Positions 33,690-44,660 of a stretch of 64,000 nucleotides of DNA are shown here, one piece after another; within the stretch, counting starts at the first letter, position 1, and the number at the start of each line of letters is the position of its first letter. Under the pieces are notes generated by a model. It worked only from the letters and a program-made list of their open reading frames with translations. It ran no database searches and was not told the origin of the DNA. The position numbers and the translations under genes were made by a program. The DNA is from Acanthopleura granulata. Its lineage: Eukaryota > Mollusca > Polyplacophora > Chitonida > Chitonidae. The DNA is taken from NCBI GenBank assembly GCA_016165875.1, contig JABBOT010000016.1:5416327-5480326 (forward strand), read 5' to 3'.

Positions 33690-33845
33690 TCCAGTTTTGA
33701 CCGCGACTTCCGCTACTGCGCGAGAGCGCGCTTATAACAAAGCCGCTACCCTCGCGTCTTTGCGGAACAGGCGGAAAGTGCGGATCCGCGCCCTCTGCGT
33801 GTTCGGTGTCCTTCCGGTGTCACGAAGGTCGCGAAGACAGTGCGT
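33690..33845. promoter_or_regulatory. CpG-dense patch, possible promoter
   Basis: About 25 CpG dinucleotides in roughly 155 bp, against an AT-rich, CpG-poor surround. It includes 'CGCGAGAGCGCGC' (partly self-complementary), 'GACTTCCGCTACTGCGCG' (an ETS-type core) and 'CCTTCCGGTGTC'. A 67-codon - strand frame crosses it (33935-33732) without recognised similarity. Base composition alone suggests an unmethylated regulatory site or a first exon. Which gene it would serve is unknown, and its distance from the receptor exons argues against it being the receptor promoter. Confidence 0.35.
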
Positions 33846-34670
33846 AACTCTTCTCCCTTGATATGTGTATCTGTGCCTTGTGAATCCCCCAGAATAAGTT
33901 TGTACCGTGGCTTCGTACCTTTCATGATATGTCAATGCAGTGAAGCATTATTCACTGGTAAAATGATTATAAGCATGTACAAATCCATCATGTAACAGTC
34001 ATCCTTTGCCTTTTGTCCTGTCTGTGTGAAATGAACGAACAAATTGAGCTGTAACGAATCAATAAGTGAGATTTATTGTAATAGAGACTGTTCAATCACA
34101 TGTGGTTCTCAGATGATGGCGGACGTCATTCTCCATCTAAGTAAGGGGAGCTGTCAAAGATGAATGGACGTTAATTTCCCGCTCCCATTAATGGCAACAA
34201 GTCTTCGATTCTATTAGGTAACTGAATTGGAACGTCCTATTAGTCTCGGCCTATAGAGAAGGCACTGACCCTTTCACACAGCCCCGAGGTTTTCAACACC
34301 CAGCACACCATGACCATCGTCAACCATTTTCCTCTTACGTAACAAGTCCAAAGCAGATACACAAAAATTGTCAAAGAAATGTCTGTGGTTTCATTAACTA
34401 ACTTTTGTATTAGGGTATTACGAATTCAGATAGCACTTTAATGACTTATTTCCTTCTGTATATAGTTAATGAGTCATCGGTTGTGAATTATAATTGTGTT
34501 GTAAGCCGTTATATGTGATTTCAAACAAATAAATATCTGCGTGCTGGCTTACTGTTATAACATCATAAAAGAAGGTTTGAATGTCTGTCCTTAATGCTTG
34601 ATGAAGACATCATGAGACATCATATTTGTATAAGCATGTTAACACCACACTGTCTACTTCTAGATCATTA
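33845..34670. other. No gene recognised
   Basis: AT-rich sequence downstream of the CpG patch. No frame of note on either strand and no strong repeat. Confidence 0.35.
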
Positions 34671-34875
34671 TAAAACACTACAGCACCGAGAGTAAAAGCA
34701 GAGCATCGACGACAGTGCGATATTTGGCAAATGGTCACACATTACCGGTAAAATCCTACCTCTTGTCGGTTTACCTCAGTTAAGGTTTTATTCCAAGTGT
34801 TCATGTATGTGTTTACGTACATACTTACATGCTCCCTAGCACCATGGTTAAAGCAGAATTAGGTTAAAAAAGTAC
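34670..34875 (-). repeat. Family B dispersed repeat, - strand, well preserved
   Basis: On +: 'GCATCGACGACAGTGCGATA', 'TTTGGCAAATGGTCACACAT', 'TACCGGTAAAATCCTACC', 'TTTACCTCAGTTAAGGTTTT', 'ATTCCAAGTGTTCATGTATG' and 'TAGCACCATGGTTAAAGCAG'. This is the exact inverse of the + copies and the most complete one in the window. Confidence 0.7.
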
Positions 34876-35494
34876 ACCACACCGAATTCCGTTCCAGTTT
34901 ACTTACTAGTTAAATAATATCATTATGGTCTAGGCTGCAAAAATTCAGACTAGCCATCTGTGGACAGTAGACTTAAAAAGCGTTGATTGTGTCATTTTAG
35001 TCTGATTTTCCTTACGATTTTTTTCCCTTTATATTTCCGTTCAAAAACTCTAACACTGATTACTTTACACCTTGCGTCTCAAAATACTGTCAGCGTCATC
35101 ATTTTGTTGATTGGTATACCATTCGGTATCACGAACTCTGCAGATGCTTTCCGAACAGCTGTTACGCCACATATATCAGAATTGTGAAAATTGATAAATA
35201 AGACAGGCTTATTAAAGAATTGGGGTCGCTCTCTGACGAAGAACTCATTAATGGGTCTCCAGGCTGACGGAAGCTCAGATCTGCGGAACAAGGACATTTC
35301 TTACAGCATTGGATTTGGCATAAAGAGACGCAAGGGCAGTCTGGGTCGTAAAAGATTATTAATTAATCTAACTTTAAGGTATGTGTGTCTGAAACGTGGT
35401 TCCTTGCTCTCCTACTATAGATTTCTGTCCCTCCCGCCTTTATGGAATAAAGCATACGTCCATGGCGAAAGACACGTTTGGCAAAGATGTAGGA

Positions 35495-35730
35495 TTTAGA
35501 CAAAACCGACATTCGTATACCAGCCGTCAACCAAAATGGGTGTTCCGGATCAATAATCGCAAGATCAGTTTCCAAAAACGACAAATAACACAAACGAACT
35601 AAACCAACTAAGAAAATATAAAAATTAGGACGGATTCAAGCAAGTAAAAGCATTCAACAGTTTTCCATGATAATGACAAGACGTAATTAGAAAGAAAAAT
35701 TGAATAAAATCATGTAACACAAATATGGAT
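35495..35730 (-). repeat. Family A arm, - strand, well preserved
   Basis: 'CGACATTCGTATACCAGCCG', 'AACCAAAATGGGTGTTCCGG', 'ATCAATAATCGCAAGATCAG', 'TTAGGACGGATTCAAGCAAG' and 'CATTCAACAGTTTTCCATGA'. It follows the inverted family B copy at 34670-34875, so element order A then B is kept on the - strand. Confidence 0.7.
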
Positions 35731-36645
35731 TCATGAATGATACAAAAAAAGATAAAAAAAAATCGTTAATGTATAAATGAACATGATGTAAAATAGATTA
35801 GGATGCAATTTATAAATTTTGACATTTTACTAGTTTATTGTTGTTTTGTTTTTCTTTTACTTTGGAGGGGATGGAGGACTGCAAAAGATATTTACAGTCA
35901 GATGATACAATGTTTATTTATCGTTTACAACTCTTGTAGTATGCATTGGGGCGATGTGGTACACATAAAGTAATGCAATACATATCCATGTTTATAACCT
36001 ACACTGCAAGTCACTTGTGTGTATGGAAGAATGACACCCCAAATCGTCAACATAGGGAATAGGCGATAGCATAGTTACCATGGTTACTACAATGCAATAT
36101 AGATCGGGAGACAAATTGCCATTTGTCCACCCAATAATAATGTTCTGCTTTCGTTTCATCTTCTGCGCGTGTGATCGTTTATTTGAGATTTGAGGGGTTT
36201 AGTAATTCAGAGACCTCTTGAAATGTCGAAAAAAGAAAGAAAAGGAGTTTGAGACTGGAACCGGTTGTTTCTCTGAGCCTTCGTCATCCATTGATGCACG
36301 CTTCTATTGCATACAAATTATCAGCCCATTTTAATGCGAGAGTGCTAAATAGGATAGGTGCTAAATAATGTATAGAGGATATGAAATTTTTCATTAAAAA
36401 AATACTATGATAACAGCAATTGGTCAAGTCAGTGAAAGAATGGCACCTTCATTCTCCATGTCTCCTAGTAAATTTCCTGTATCGGTCATATCAATCACTA
36501 ATTCATTTAATTAAATATAAGATATAAATCATGAAGACTTTGACTCAAATATAGCTAATTTCCCTAGCTAGTTAACTGGCTTGGTCGTTGTGGAAAGTGA
36601 CAAATTTCTGCCAATGATACAGCGAAGTCTGATATATAATAAATT
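35730..36645. other. No gene recognised
   Basis: Very AT-rich sequence with no frame above 60 codons and no repeat that I could match elsewhere in the window. Confidence 0.4.
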
Positions 36646-36880
36646 GGAGATTTATTTATTTGATTGGTGCTTAACGCCGTACGGAAGAATATTTCACTTA
36701 TACGACGGCGGCCAGCGTTATAGTGGGAGGAAACCGGGCAGAGCCCGGGGGGAAACCCACGATCATCCGCAGGTTGCTGACAGACCTTCCCACGTACGGC
36801 CGGAGTGGAAGCCACCGCATTGGTGGGAGGCTTCGGTCATTGCACTGCGTTAGCGCGCTAACCGACTGAACCACGGTCAA
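36645..36880 (-). mobile_element. tRNA-headed SINE, full length, - strand
   Basis: 'TTATTTGATTGGTGCTTAAC', 'GAATATTTCACTTATACGAC', 'GGCGGCCAGCGTTATAGTGG', 'GGGCAGAGCCCGGGGGGAAA', 'CCGCAGGTTGCTGACAGACC' and the A-box region 'GCTAACCGACTGAACCACGG'. A small deletion removes part of the B-box region. Confidence 0.9.
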
Positions 36881-37127
36881 GGATATTTACACACTGTTTC
36901 TACACAGTTCAGTTGTCTGGTAAACATAAGATTATATGTATTGTTTGATGGCCTTTGCAGTCGATGAGGAAAGGCATGAGGCACGTCGGCTACTCATAAT
37001 TAGGCAGTCCAAAAGGGGTATATTTTATGTCATCGTGCTGGGTAGACACAGTTTTCCATAATCATATAACGTCAGTCAGTTGGGTATGTGCAGATTCACT
37101 TTGGAGTGATCCTCACGGATGGAGGAT

Positions 37128-37354
37128 CTTTAATGTATTTGCAGTTTGTGTCTGTTCTGTTCTTCTGTGGACAAGGCACGGATCTCAGACGACAGTTCAT
37201 AAAGTCGGTGGGCCACAGGAGTAGGGACGTCCGCCAGGACACTGAACCCATTATACCGTGCTAGTTTACGAGCTGCGGATAGAACACTCTCACGGTCTGT
37301 CATTTGTACGAATCGCACGATAATATTTTTTCTCCCATCTGAACAACATTATTA
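37128..37354 (-). pseudogene. L1/Tx1-type ORF1 protein fragment
   Basis: The - frame contains 'GRKNIIVRFVQMTDRESVLS' followed by 'AARKLARYNGFSVLADVP'. The pattern 'iVRFv.mtdRe.vl.AArkl....gv....dlP' is that of the C-terminal RNA-binding part of L1/Tx1 ORF1 proteins, and also of similar capsid-like proteins in other LINEs. It starts after a stop and ends at a stop after 'HKLQIH', about 70 residues in all. A relic, with no RT of the same family seen nearby. Confidence 0.55.
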
Positions 37355-38379
37355 CTTCAGCTTTATATGAGCGGATCCTTTATGTTTCCAAGGGTAGTGA
37401 CTGTATATAAAATCTCCTTGTATGCACTATATTTTGCTGTATTTTGCCATAGAGCAAAATATTGTAAATATTCTACAAACGGTGTAGTTGAGAAAAAAGT
37501 ATCAGCTGTAGGCCTAAGTATAACGTATTGACCTGGCATCGAATTACATGCACCCGTCTTGGTGCGCGCCTGCGAAAATCAATGAGGAAACGTTGCACAT
37601 GCACTTTTGCGACACCTAGGGTATGACACTGCGCAATCAAACGAGGCTGTTTATCATCATTTTGCATCATACAAATGTTTTCTTTGTTTGTTTTTTTTTT
37701 GTTTTTTTTTTAAAAAACCATGTCCTATTTACGATTGGATATAAGTAGTGCACTAGTTTCGAAGCCGATGAAATAATTTTCTTAGAGTGTTCCGTTCTGG
37801 GCGCAAATAATACTTTACAACAAAAAAGATCACGTCCCGCCGAGAAAATAGGGCAGATTGTATAGCAAGTAATGTTTGTTCAGGCTTTGTATATCGGCTC
37901 TACCAATGTGCTTGGAGGATGTATGTTCAACATTGTGTTTAAGCCGCTCATCAGAAGAGAGCAGCAGGTGGACGACATACGTTATAAGGATTCACATTGT
38001 TGACATTTATTGTAACAAGCACCTCGTCTTGGCCCTAGAGCGGCCATGGTGAGAATTCAGCTGCTGCAGCCCGCCATTCTTCATGTGAACAGTCACCAGC
38101 TGTGTCTCTGCCACTTGAGACGGACTATTTTTCCAGGGCTGATGCGCATTATGCAAAACAACATAAAAAACTGAGCTTCACCCGTTGTATGTTGTGGAAA
38201 ATCAAATTATGATAGTATATTGTTTTGGTTGACACTAGTTTCATTTATTCATCTGATAGATAAATACAGATGTGCAGCCAAATTAGAAAAAAATACTCTG
38301 CGGTGAAGAAGTCTGATCTCAAACCAGGTTTTAGCTGACAGAGAAGAAGTCGAAATTTTTCATACTGCTCAAATACGTG

Positions 38380-38745
38380 ATAAGTTTGCCGATTTTGTTG
38401 CCGACAAAGATAGATTATAGCTATATGCTATCGCAAAAAATATATACTTTGAAGCGTCGGCAAAGACAAATACAGTTGTCAGGTTGCTTCATAGAAGCAA
38501 TTCTCAGATTTCGAGCAAAATGGATAAAGTTCTCAGATTTCGGCCAAGATAAATCATAGCTTTCGGGCATCGCCAGTGAAAAAAGAGAAACATCTTAAGT
38601 AATATGTTTGTTTCTCGATTTTACCCCCGGCAAAGATGTATATTTTCAGGCATCTGCAAAAATAGATAGTTCTCAGGTATCGACAGAAATGAAGTTCTCA
38701 GGTTTCGGCAAAGACAGGTTATAGTTTCCAGGTGTTACAAAACGA
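38380..38745 (+). repeat. Degenerate tandem repeat, ~35-45 bp unit
   Basis: Repeated phrases 'GCCGACAAAGATAGATTATAG', 'GTCGGCAAAGACAAATACAG', 'TTCTCAGATTTCGGCCAAGA', 'GTTCTCAGGTTTCGGCAAAG' and 'TCAGGTATCGACAGAAATGA' recur at uneven spacing. This is an old, heavily mutated array. No coding frame spans it. Confidence 0.6.
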
Positions 38746-38769
38746 AAACGTATATGTGATTTACTCCGC

Positions 38770-38870
38770 AGGGCACTCCGGTTTCCTCTACCCACCCATC
38801 AGACTGACCGATATTGTATTAATGAAACATTTTTGAGCATGGCCTTCAACAACAATTAGTCAACAAACCA
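38770..38870 (+). mobile_element. Tail of the divergent SINE sub-family
   Basis: 'GCAGGGCACTCCGGTTTCCT', 'CCCACCCATCAGACTGACCG', 'TGAAACATTTTTGAGCATGG' and 'CCTTCAACAACAATTAG'. Same type as the tail at 25965-26045. Confidence 0.55.
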
Positions 38871-39599
38871 CTGTTTTACTGTAGCCAATGGTAATTTCAG
38901 CACGACAACATGTTTCCCTTATCTGCATTTTATTGTCATCGTCCAATTAACACCAAACTGTTAAAAAAGGCGCGCCTGTCCTCCAAAGGGACTTGCGTTG
39001 GCGATAATTTCAATTTGAATTTTAACTACACTGCCACAAGCTCAATGTGTCATTATTGTTTAGGAAAAAAATTTGGAACCGTCGATTCTGATTTCTTGAT
39101 TGGCCTGTGCAGAGCCATAACCATAAAGATTTACTGGTCGCTTTACTCCACGCTAGCCAACATTCACTTTTATTCTTCCCTTTTGTGTGGTACTTTCTAG
39201 AAAAAATGTAGACATTTCCCTTTGTGACTGCCGGACTTCTTTCACACCCGGAAACCTCTGACAGGAAGGCGTTTATCTCTACGCCGTCATTGCCCACTTA
39301 GTAACAATTCACTTTTGTCCGCATTCGTCTCAATTTTTCTTTGTGCTTCTCTCAACTGCCGTCAAACATTTATATCAGCGTAAGTATAGTTTATCAATAG
39401 GCGTGAAGATGACTTCGCAGTATCTGTCTGTATTTTGATTGTCAACATTGGTTTAGTTTTTCTTTAATCCGGGTTTGATAACAAGCCAATGTCGTTTTAC
39501 TTTTATCAGAAGTATATCGATAGAAATCTGCCCCTGGGCAATGGAATAGTTCACATGTCTTTGCTGTAGCCAATTTGACTGGCTGCTGAACGGATGCTA

Positions 39600-39780
39600 A
39601 TGAAAAGAGACGGCAGGTCCGCGGTCGTTCGTGGCAAGGTCTGTCAGCAACATGTAGATCATCGTGAGCTTTCCCCGGGCTGTGCCCGGTTTCCTCCCAG
39701 CATAACGCTGGCCGATGTCGTAAAAGTGAAATATTGCTGAGAACGGCGTTAAGCACCAGTGAAATAAATAAACGAAGTAG
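39600..39780 (+). mobile_element. SINE 3' two-thirds, + strand
   Basis: 'GGCAAGGTCTGTCAGCAACA', 'CCCCGGGCTGTGCCCGGTTT', 'CCTCCCAGCATAACGCTGGC', 'CGTAAAAGTGAAATATTGCT', 'GAACGGCGTTAAGCACCAGT' and (AAAT). The head is missing. Confidence 0.8.
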
Positions 39781-40459
39781 ACAAGGCAATACTGCACAAC
39801 TGTGGGGATTAATTTGTCGTCTGCAAATCACGACCAATTACTGTCAGTTCCAGCAGGCATGTCGATTGTTTGGTGCAGAATGCATGGGACAGACAAGAAC
39901 CATATCACATGCATGTTGCCATCTTGAATCTGCGACGGCTTATCCAAGATGGACTCTTCCATATAAAGGGTGGATACATGACGTTCTTAACTTTCATCTC
40001 AGTCAAAGTACAAACAGCTCACATGTAAACGGTACGCAGAAGTTTGGATGTATAGGCTTGATATTTACCTTGTCCCAAAACAGAAGGCATATGCCTGAAG
40101 CATTTCACTGAAAATCCTTTTTACCAGATTGCATCACTACACAATCATCGAAAAACGGAAACGTCAGATAGTCTGTTTCCGCAAATGAATCCGCCAATCA
40201 GTGTGCACTGCGAATGTATCCACCAATCAGTGTGCACCGAAGTACGCAGTTAAGGAATCATATAACGAGAAGGCGGCATATTTTTCTCTGCTTATTATTT
40301 TATGCATGATTTTCCACTTGATTCATCATATTTATTAAGTCCCAGCATTATCGATGCATATTTTCTATATATTTTTTGCTACAAATCTGTGCACAGTAGC
40401 AATATTTAATTTCGGTTCTGTAAGTAATGATTTGCAGACATTCGAATCCTAATTCGAAG

Positions 40460-41115
40460 TTATTTCAGTTTTGAATCAATGAACACTGAACATTGAAAAT
40501 CCTCAAACAACGATTATCACTGCTCGCATGATTACAAGCTAAACAGTTGCAAAATTGTTGCACTCATTAAATCAATGACCACTGGAAATCAGCGAATAGT
40601 ACTGATCGTTGCTTGCATGATTACAAGCTTAACAGTTGCAAAGTTGTTGTACTCATTAAATCAATGACCACTGGAAATCAGCGAATAGTACTGGTCACTG
40701 CTTGCAACATTACAAGCTAAACAGTTGCAAGATTATTGTACTCATTAAATCAATGACCACTGGAAATCAGCGAATAGTACTGATCACTGCTTTCACCATT
40801 ACAAGCTAAACAGTTGCAAGGTTGTTGTACTCATTAAATCAATGACCACTGGAAATCAGCGAATAGTACTGATCATTGCATGCATGATTACAAGCTAAAC
40901 AGTGGCAAGGTTGCTGTACTCATTAAATCAATGACTGGTCATTGGAAATCAGCGAATAGTACTGATCTTTGCTTGTATGATTACAAGCTAAAAAGTTGGA
41001 AGATTGCTGTACTCCTTGAATGAATGACTGGTCATCGGAAATCAGCGAATAGTACTGGTCATTGCTTGTATGATTATAGGCTAAACAGTTTGTTGATTGC
41101 TACACTAAATAAATG
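40460..41115 (+). repeat. 89-bp satellite array, about 7 units
   Basis: Core 'AAACAGTTGCAAGGTTGTTG', 'TACTCATTAAATCAATGACC', 'ACTGGAAATCAGCGAATAGT', 'ACTGATCATTGCTTGCATGA' and 'TTACAAGCT'. The core recurs at 40542, 40631, 40720, 40809, 40898, 40991 and 41084. That is 89 bp four times, then 93 bp twice because the last units carry a TGGTC-type insertion. The first unit is the most diverged and the middle ones nearly identical. Confidence 0.9.
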
Positions 41116-41285
41116 GGAATCTCGTAAAAATTCTTCCCATCTGTAACAAAGTGGTGCAACGCTATGTGCTCCTGCAGTATTGTTCTTTCCTGCAGTACTT
41201 CACACTTCTCGGTGCATGTATGCGCACAATACACTAGTCCTACATGAACTCCTCTGTCGCTCCGATATTTGGATGTCGCTATACC

Positions 41286-41705
41286 AGTGGAGTCATACAA
41301 CCTCCATTTAATTTCCTGGGAGTAGTGCCTTTTGTCTCCTGCCAGAATACAGACACTCCCAAAAATGCGAGCTACAATTTCCTCGGTCTCACCTTCATTA
41401 CTCAGGAGCTGGCCGGTCTAGGAGCTCATTGTTCCATGTTAAAGCAAAAACAACGCCATGTTTTATGGTTACACGCTACAAACTGAAGTGCTGCCATAAA
41501 CATGGCGTCTTTTTTGTTTTAACATGGAGCGATGAGCTTCTATACCGGCCAGCTCCTAAACATTGAAGGTGAGACCTGCGAGATTGTAGCGCGCATGTCT
41601 GTACTCTGGCAGGAGACATAAGATAAGCGGCTGAGTTTGCGAGGCGGCAGAACTCTGGCACTACTTCCAGAAAAATACAATGGGACATTGTATGACTCCA
41701 CTAGA
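41286..41705. repeat. Long inverted repeat (hairpin) element
   Basis: Two arms of about 185-210 bp face each other around a centre near 41475. 'GTGGAGTCATACAACC' pairs with 'TTGTATGACTCCAC', 'TCTCCTGCCAGAATACAGAC' with 'GTCTGTACTCTGGCAGGAGA', 'CTCAGGAGCTGGCCGG' with 'CCGGCCAGCTCCTAAA', and 'AACGCCATGTTTTATGG' with 'CCATAAACATGGCGTC'. No coding capacity. This is the form of a foldback/MITE element. It would give a long dsRNA if transcribed. Confidence 0.8.
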
Positions 41706-41724
41706 ACACCAACAATACATACGT

Positions 41725-41830
41725 AGTACACAAGCACTGCAACGTCACAGCCCGAACGATGTGGTTTTCCGCAACTAGGACCTGTTCGTTTAGCCCGTCA
41801 GCGTCTCCCATCCAATCGGCAAACGGTACT
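41725..41830 (+). repeat. Dispersed repeat shared with 7.06-7.17 kb
   Basis: 'GTACACAAGCACTGCAACGT', 'TGTGGTTTTCCGCAACTAGG' and 'AGCCCGTCAGCGTCTCCCAT' in the same order as at 7060-7165. Confidence 0.5.
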
Positions 41831-42514
41831 TGCCTTAATGCTTGCATGAATATAGGCAGTGAAGAGCACTAGTCATAACTTGCATGCACGCAAGATATAC
41901 ACAGGTTGAAGATCACTGCAGTGGTCATGGAATGGATTGCTTGCTTTTTTGTAGTTGAATCTCATTTCTCCACAAGCGTGTGGTTATGAATGACATAGTG
42001 GGATAGACTATTTGTTTCCACAAAGGTTTGTTTGTATTCTTAGGGATGAAGCTCGAAACCACACTTCTGTTGTAAGAGCACATTCCAAAATATTAATTTG
42101 TTCACCGTAAAATAATACTATGTTTTCTGAATGATGCTTAAAGAGATTATGTTATCGCCACTTGATACGACGAAAAATACAATTTCACGTTCCAGCGACA
42201 AAAATTTCAAGCTGCCATGGAAAAAAAGGGACAGGTCGATCATTATAACAAATTAGTTTGAAGCTGTGACTTAATGTATTTGCTGAAATAACAATCTGTT
42301 CTGTCATCACTCAGAAAAACAAAATATTCTGTCAGTTTAACTGATTATTTTTGTAGCGTATTAGGTTGGTGCTGTGGTTGCCATACACGAACGACGCTGA
42401 GCCATTTACGGCCCTCGATAAAGACTTCAGACATGACATCCTTCACAATTTCACTACACTGATACTGGATAGACTAATAGGCAGTACTTGTCGATCCGTT
42501 TTCGCTGAAGCCGC

Positions 42515-42652
42515 AAATTTGTTTATTTCATTGGTGTTTTACGCCGTACTCATAAATTTTTCACTTATACGATGGAGGCCAGCATTATGGTGGGAGGAAA
42601 CCGGACAGTGCCCCGGGGTAAACCTGGCGGACCTTCCCACGTACGGGCTGCC
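42515..42652 (-). mobile_element. SINE 3' part, - strand
   Basis: 'TTTATTTCATTGGTGTTTTA', 'CGCCGTACTCATAAATTTTT', 'CACTTATACGATGGAGGCCA', 'GCATTATGGTGGGAGGAAAC' and 'CCTTCCCACGTACGGGC'. The head is absent. It directly abuts a family A hairpin. Confidence 0.85.
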
Positions 42653-42679
42653 GATTTAAGACTCATTTTTATATATACT

Positions 42680-43330
42680 TATGGTACACGATTTGGATAC
42701 TGATCTTATTCATTCATCACGTCTTTTCTTCATCACTGACTGCTTCTCTTCGCATGAATTCGTCCTAATTTTTTATATTTATTTCATATATTCATATGTT
42801 TTCTTCGTTCTTCGGCGGTTTGTATTTTTTGTCGTGTTGCGATTTTTTGACCCGGAACGCCCGTTTGGCTGGTATACGAATGTCGGTTTCGAAGCCGAGA
42901 TTCATGGAAACTCGGGCGTAAACCTTGCTCTGATGTTGCAGTTTCCGCAGTGGGATGATTACGGCTTTGAGGGACGTGATGTAACAAACCATTTGACTGC
43001 TTATAACATGGTGGCTACACCTCGATTCGTATACCAGTGGTGAACTAATCAAGTCAAACTCAATCAGCCAATAATCGCAAAGCTTCAAAAAGCGTGTTTA
43101 ACACAAATCACAAAAGAGCTATGTACGGCTGGAAAGTAAGAAATTGGGACGGATTGGTGTACTGAATAGTAGTCCAGAGATAATAGCAATAAAGAATAAA
43201 ACACGTTCCAGATGTGGATTAAAGTGTCAGAGAAATGAATCAGTTTTGCATTTAAGAAATCGACACAAGACGCAAGGAATGCTCTATAGGCGGATGAGTT
43301 AAATCAGTATCTATATTGTTTATATTGACA
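42680..43330. repeat. Family A foldback element, two opposed arms
   Basis: The left arm on + (42690-42905) has 'GTACACGATTTGGATACTGA', 'CATCACTGACTGCTTCTCTT', 'GACCCGGAACGCCCGTTTGG' and 'CGAATGTCGGTTTCGAAGCC'. The right arm (43020-43330) is its inverse, more diverged: 'TTCGTATACCAGTGGTGAAC', 'CAGCCAATAATCGCAAAGC', 'GGACGGATTGGTGTACTGAA' and 'TAGGCGGATGAGTTAAATCA'. About 110 bp of unrelated centre separates them. It is non-coding and resembles foldback or long-TIR MITE elements. Confidence 0.65.
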
Positions 43331-44420
43331 TTTATCTCTCAAGTATACATACATATCCAGTTACTCATTTGTAATTCCATTGACTAGATAACGATGTTAG
43401 TTACTACATCGAAACGCCGTGTACAAATAAATAGAAATTGTACATCCATAAGACTCTCCTCCATGTTATACCATTCAAGTGTCGTTCTGGAACTGGGTCT
43501 GACGTAAGACTTTGCCAGGTTTCATGTCTTTGAGACTCCACAACCAGGATCATGCACCCAGCACACGTTGGGATGGACAACAGCCATCATGTCCAAGAGT
43601 TTCAGTTGCACAATTGACGGTCAATCCAACAGGCATATGTCGTTGTGTACACCGTCACCCTCATGATGAATGGATTCACAACGGGCAGAGAAACGTGAAG
43701 CTGTGAATTGTTTCATCTTGTCAGAAACACGTAGACGTCTTCACAAGAACTCCCAGCCTCAATCCCTCCCAACGCGCTCCTATCCTTGGCGATTTAAGGA
43801 GTCACAAGGAACAGGCTGTCTGTAGGTTACAGCCCTCACACTGCTTCTGATTGGAATATTCACGGTATTGTGGATCCATGTCAAAATTTCTTTCCTGATA
43901 TGAAAGAAAATCGAAGGCCGAATTTCCTATGATTCACAGTAGGCGCTGTCTCTGTTGTTTAGCCATTGAACTCTTGTGCTATTCGAGTGCGATTTTGTGT
44001 GACGGCCACAGGATCGATCTAATCCAAGCAGGCAGAATTTTACACTACCCCATGATCGACACATGAACAGTCACTGATGACGAATACTTTGAAGTCAACT
44101 TTCGTTTCTCACCGAAGGCGTAAATGTTTGTTCACTCATTCACTTGTTGTTTAATCCAATTAGAAATAAACCCTAGCGAATATGATCACTGTTTGTTTCA
44201 TTGGTGATGGAACCCGACACAGTCTGGGGTAAACAACCAAGCTATGACAAATTACTAACGATCTGTTCCACATATGTCGAACAGATATGCACGTACTGGC
44301 ACCTTCAACGGCTGCAAAAGCAAACGGCCACGCCATCGTCGTCGATGAACAGTGAAATATAAACTTTATGCTAAAGAAACACTTAAGAATACAGCATTGA
44401 GAATAAAACTAGAACACTGA
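43330..44420. other. No gene recognised
   Basis: Short frames only. 44210-44300 has a weak SINE-like phrase ('GTTTCATTGGTGATGGAACC'). Confidence 0.35.
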
Positions 44421-44424
44421 TGAC

Positions 44425-44660
44425 AGTGAACCCTGAGTTCAATACATGCAGTACTTTTTACGATACCACCTCTAACATTTTGTTTAACATAGTTTCTAAA
44501 ATAGTACACTAAGTCAGTAATTCGGTAATTTACTGCATTTAATGTACACACACAGAATCAAGGATGGAATATCCCCCTTGTGTTATTCTGCTCTACATGT
44601 GTGCAAACCGTGAGTTCAATGTATGCTGTACTTTTTAAGATACCACTTGTGTGTGTGACA
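44425..44660 (+). repeat. Direct repeats, shared with 45190-45270
   Basis: Two local duplications. 'CCTGAGTTCAATACATGCAG' plus 'TACTTTTTACGATACCACC' at 44430 is repeated at 44608-44650. 'TTCGGTAATTTACTGCATTT' plus 'CAGAATCAAGGATGGAATAT' at 44520-44577 is repeated at 45210-45270 ('TTCTGTAATTTACGGCATTT', 'CAGAATCAACGATGGAATAT'). Confidence 0.65.

Noticed and set aside
39442..39837. 131-codon - frame
   Set aside because: Covers the + strand SINE at 39600-39780 read backwards. Similar frames appear over most inverted SINEs.
40460..41115. CRISPR-like array
   Set aside because: The whole 89-bp unit is repeated, with no unique spacers, and the DNA is animal in character.
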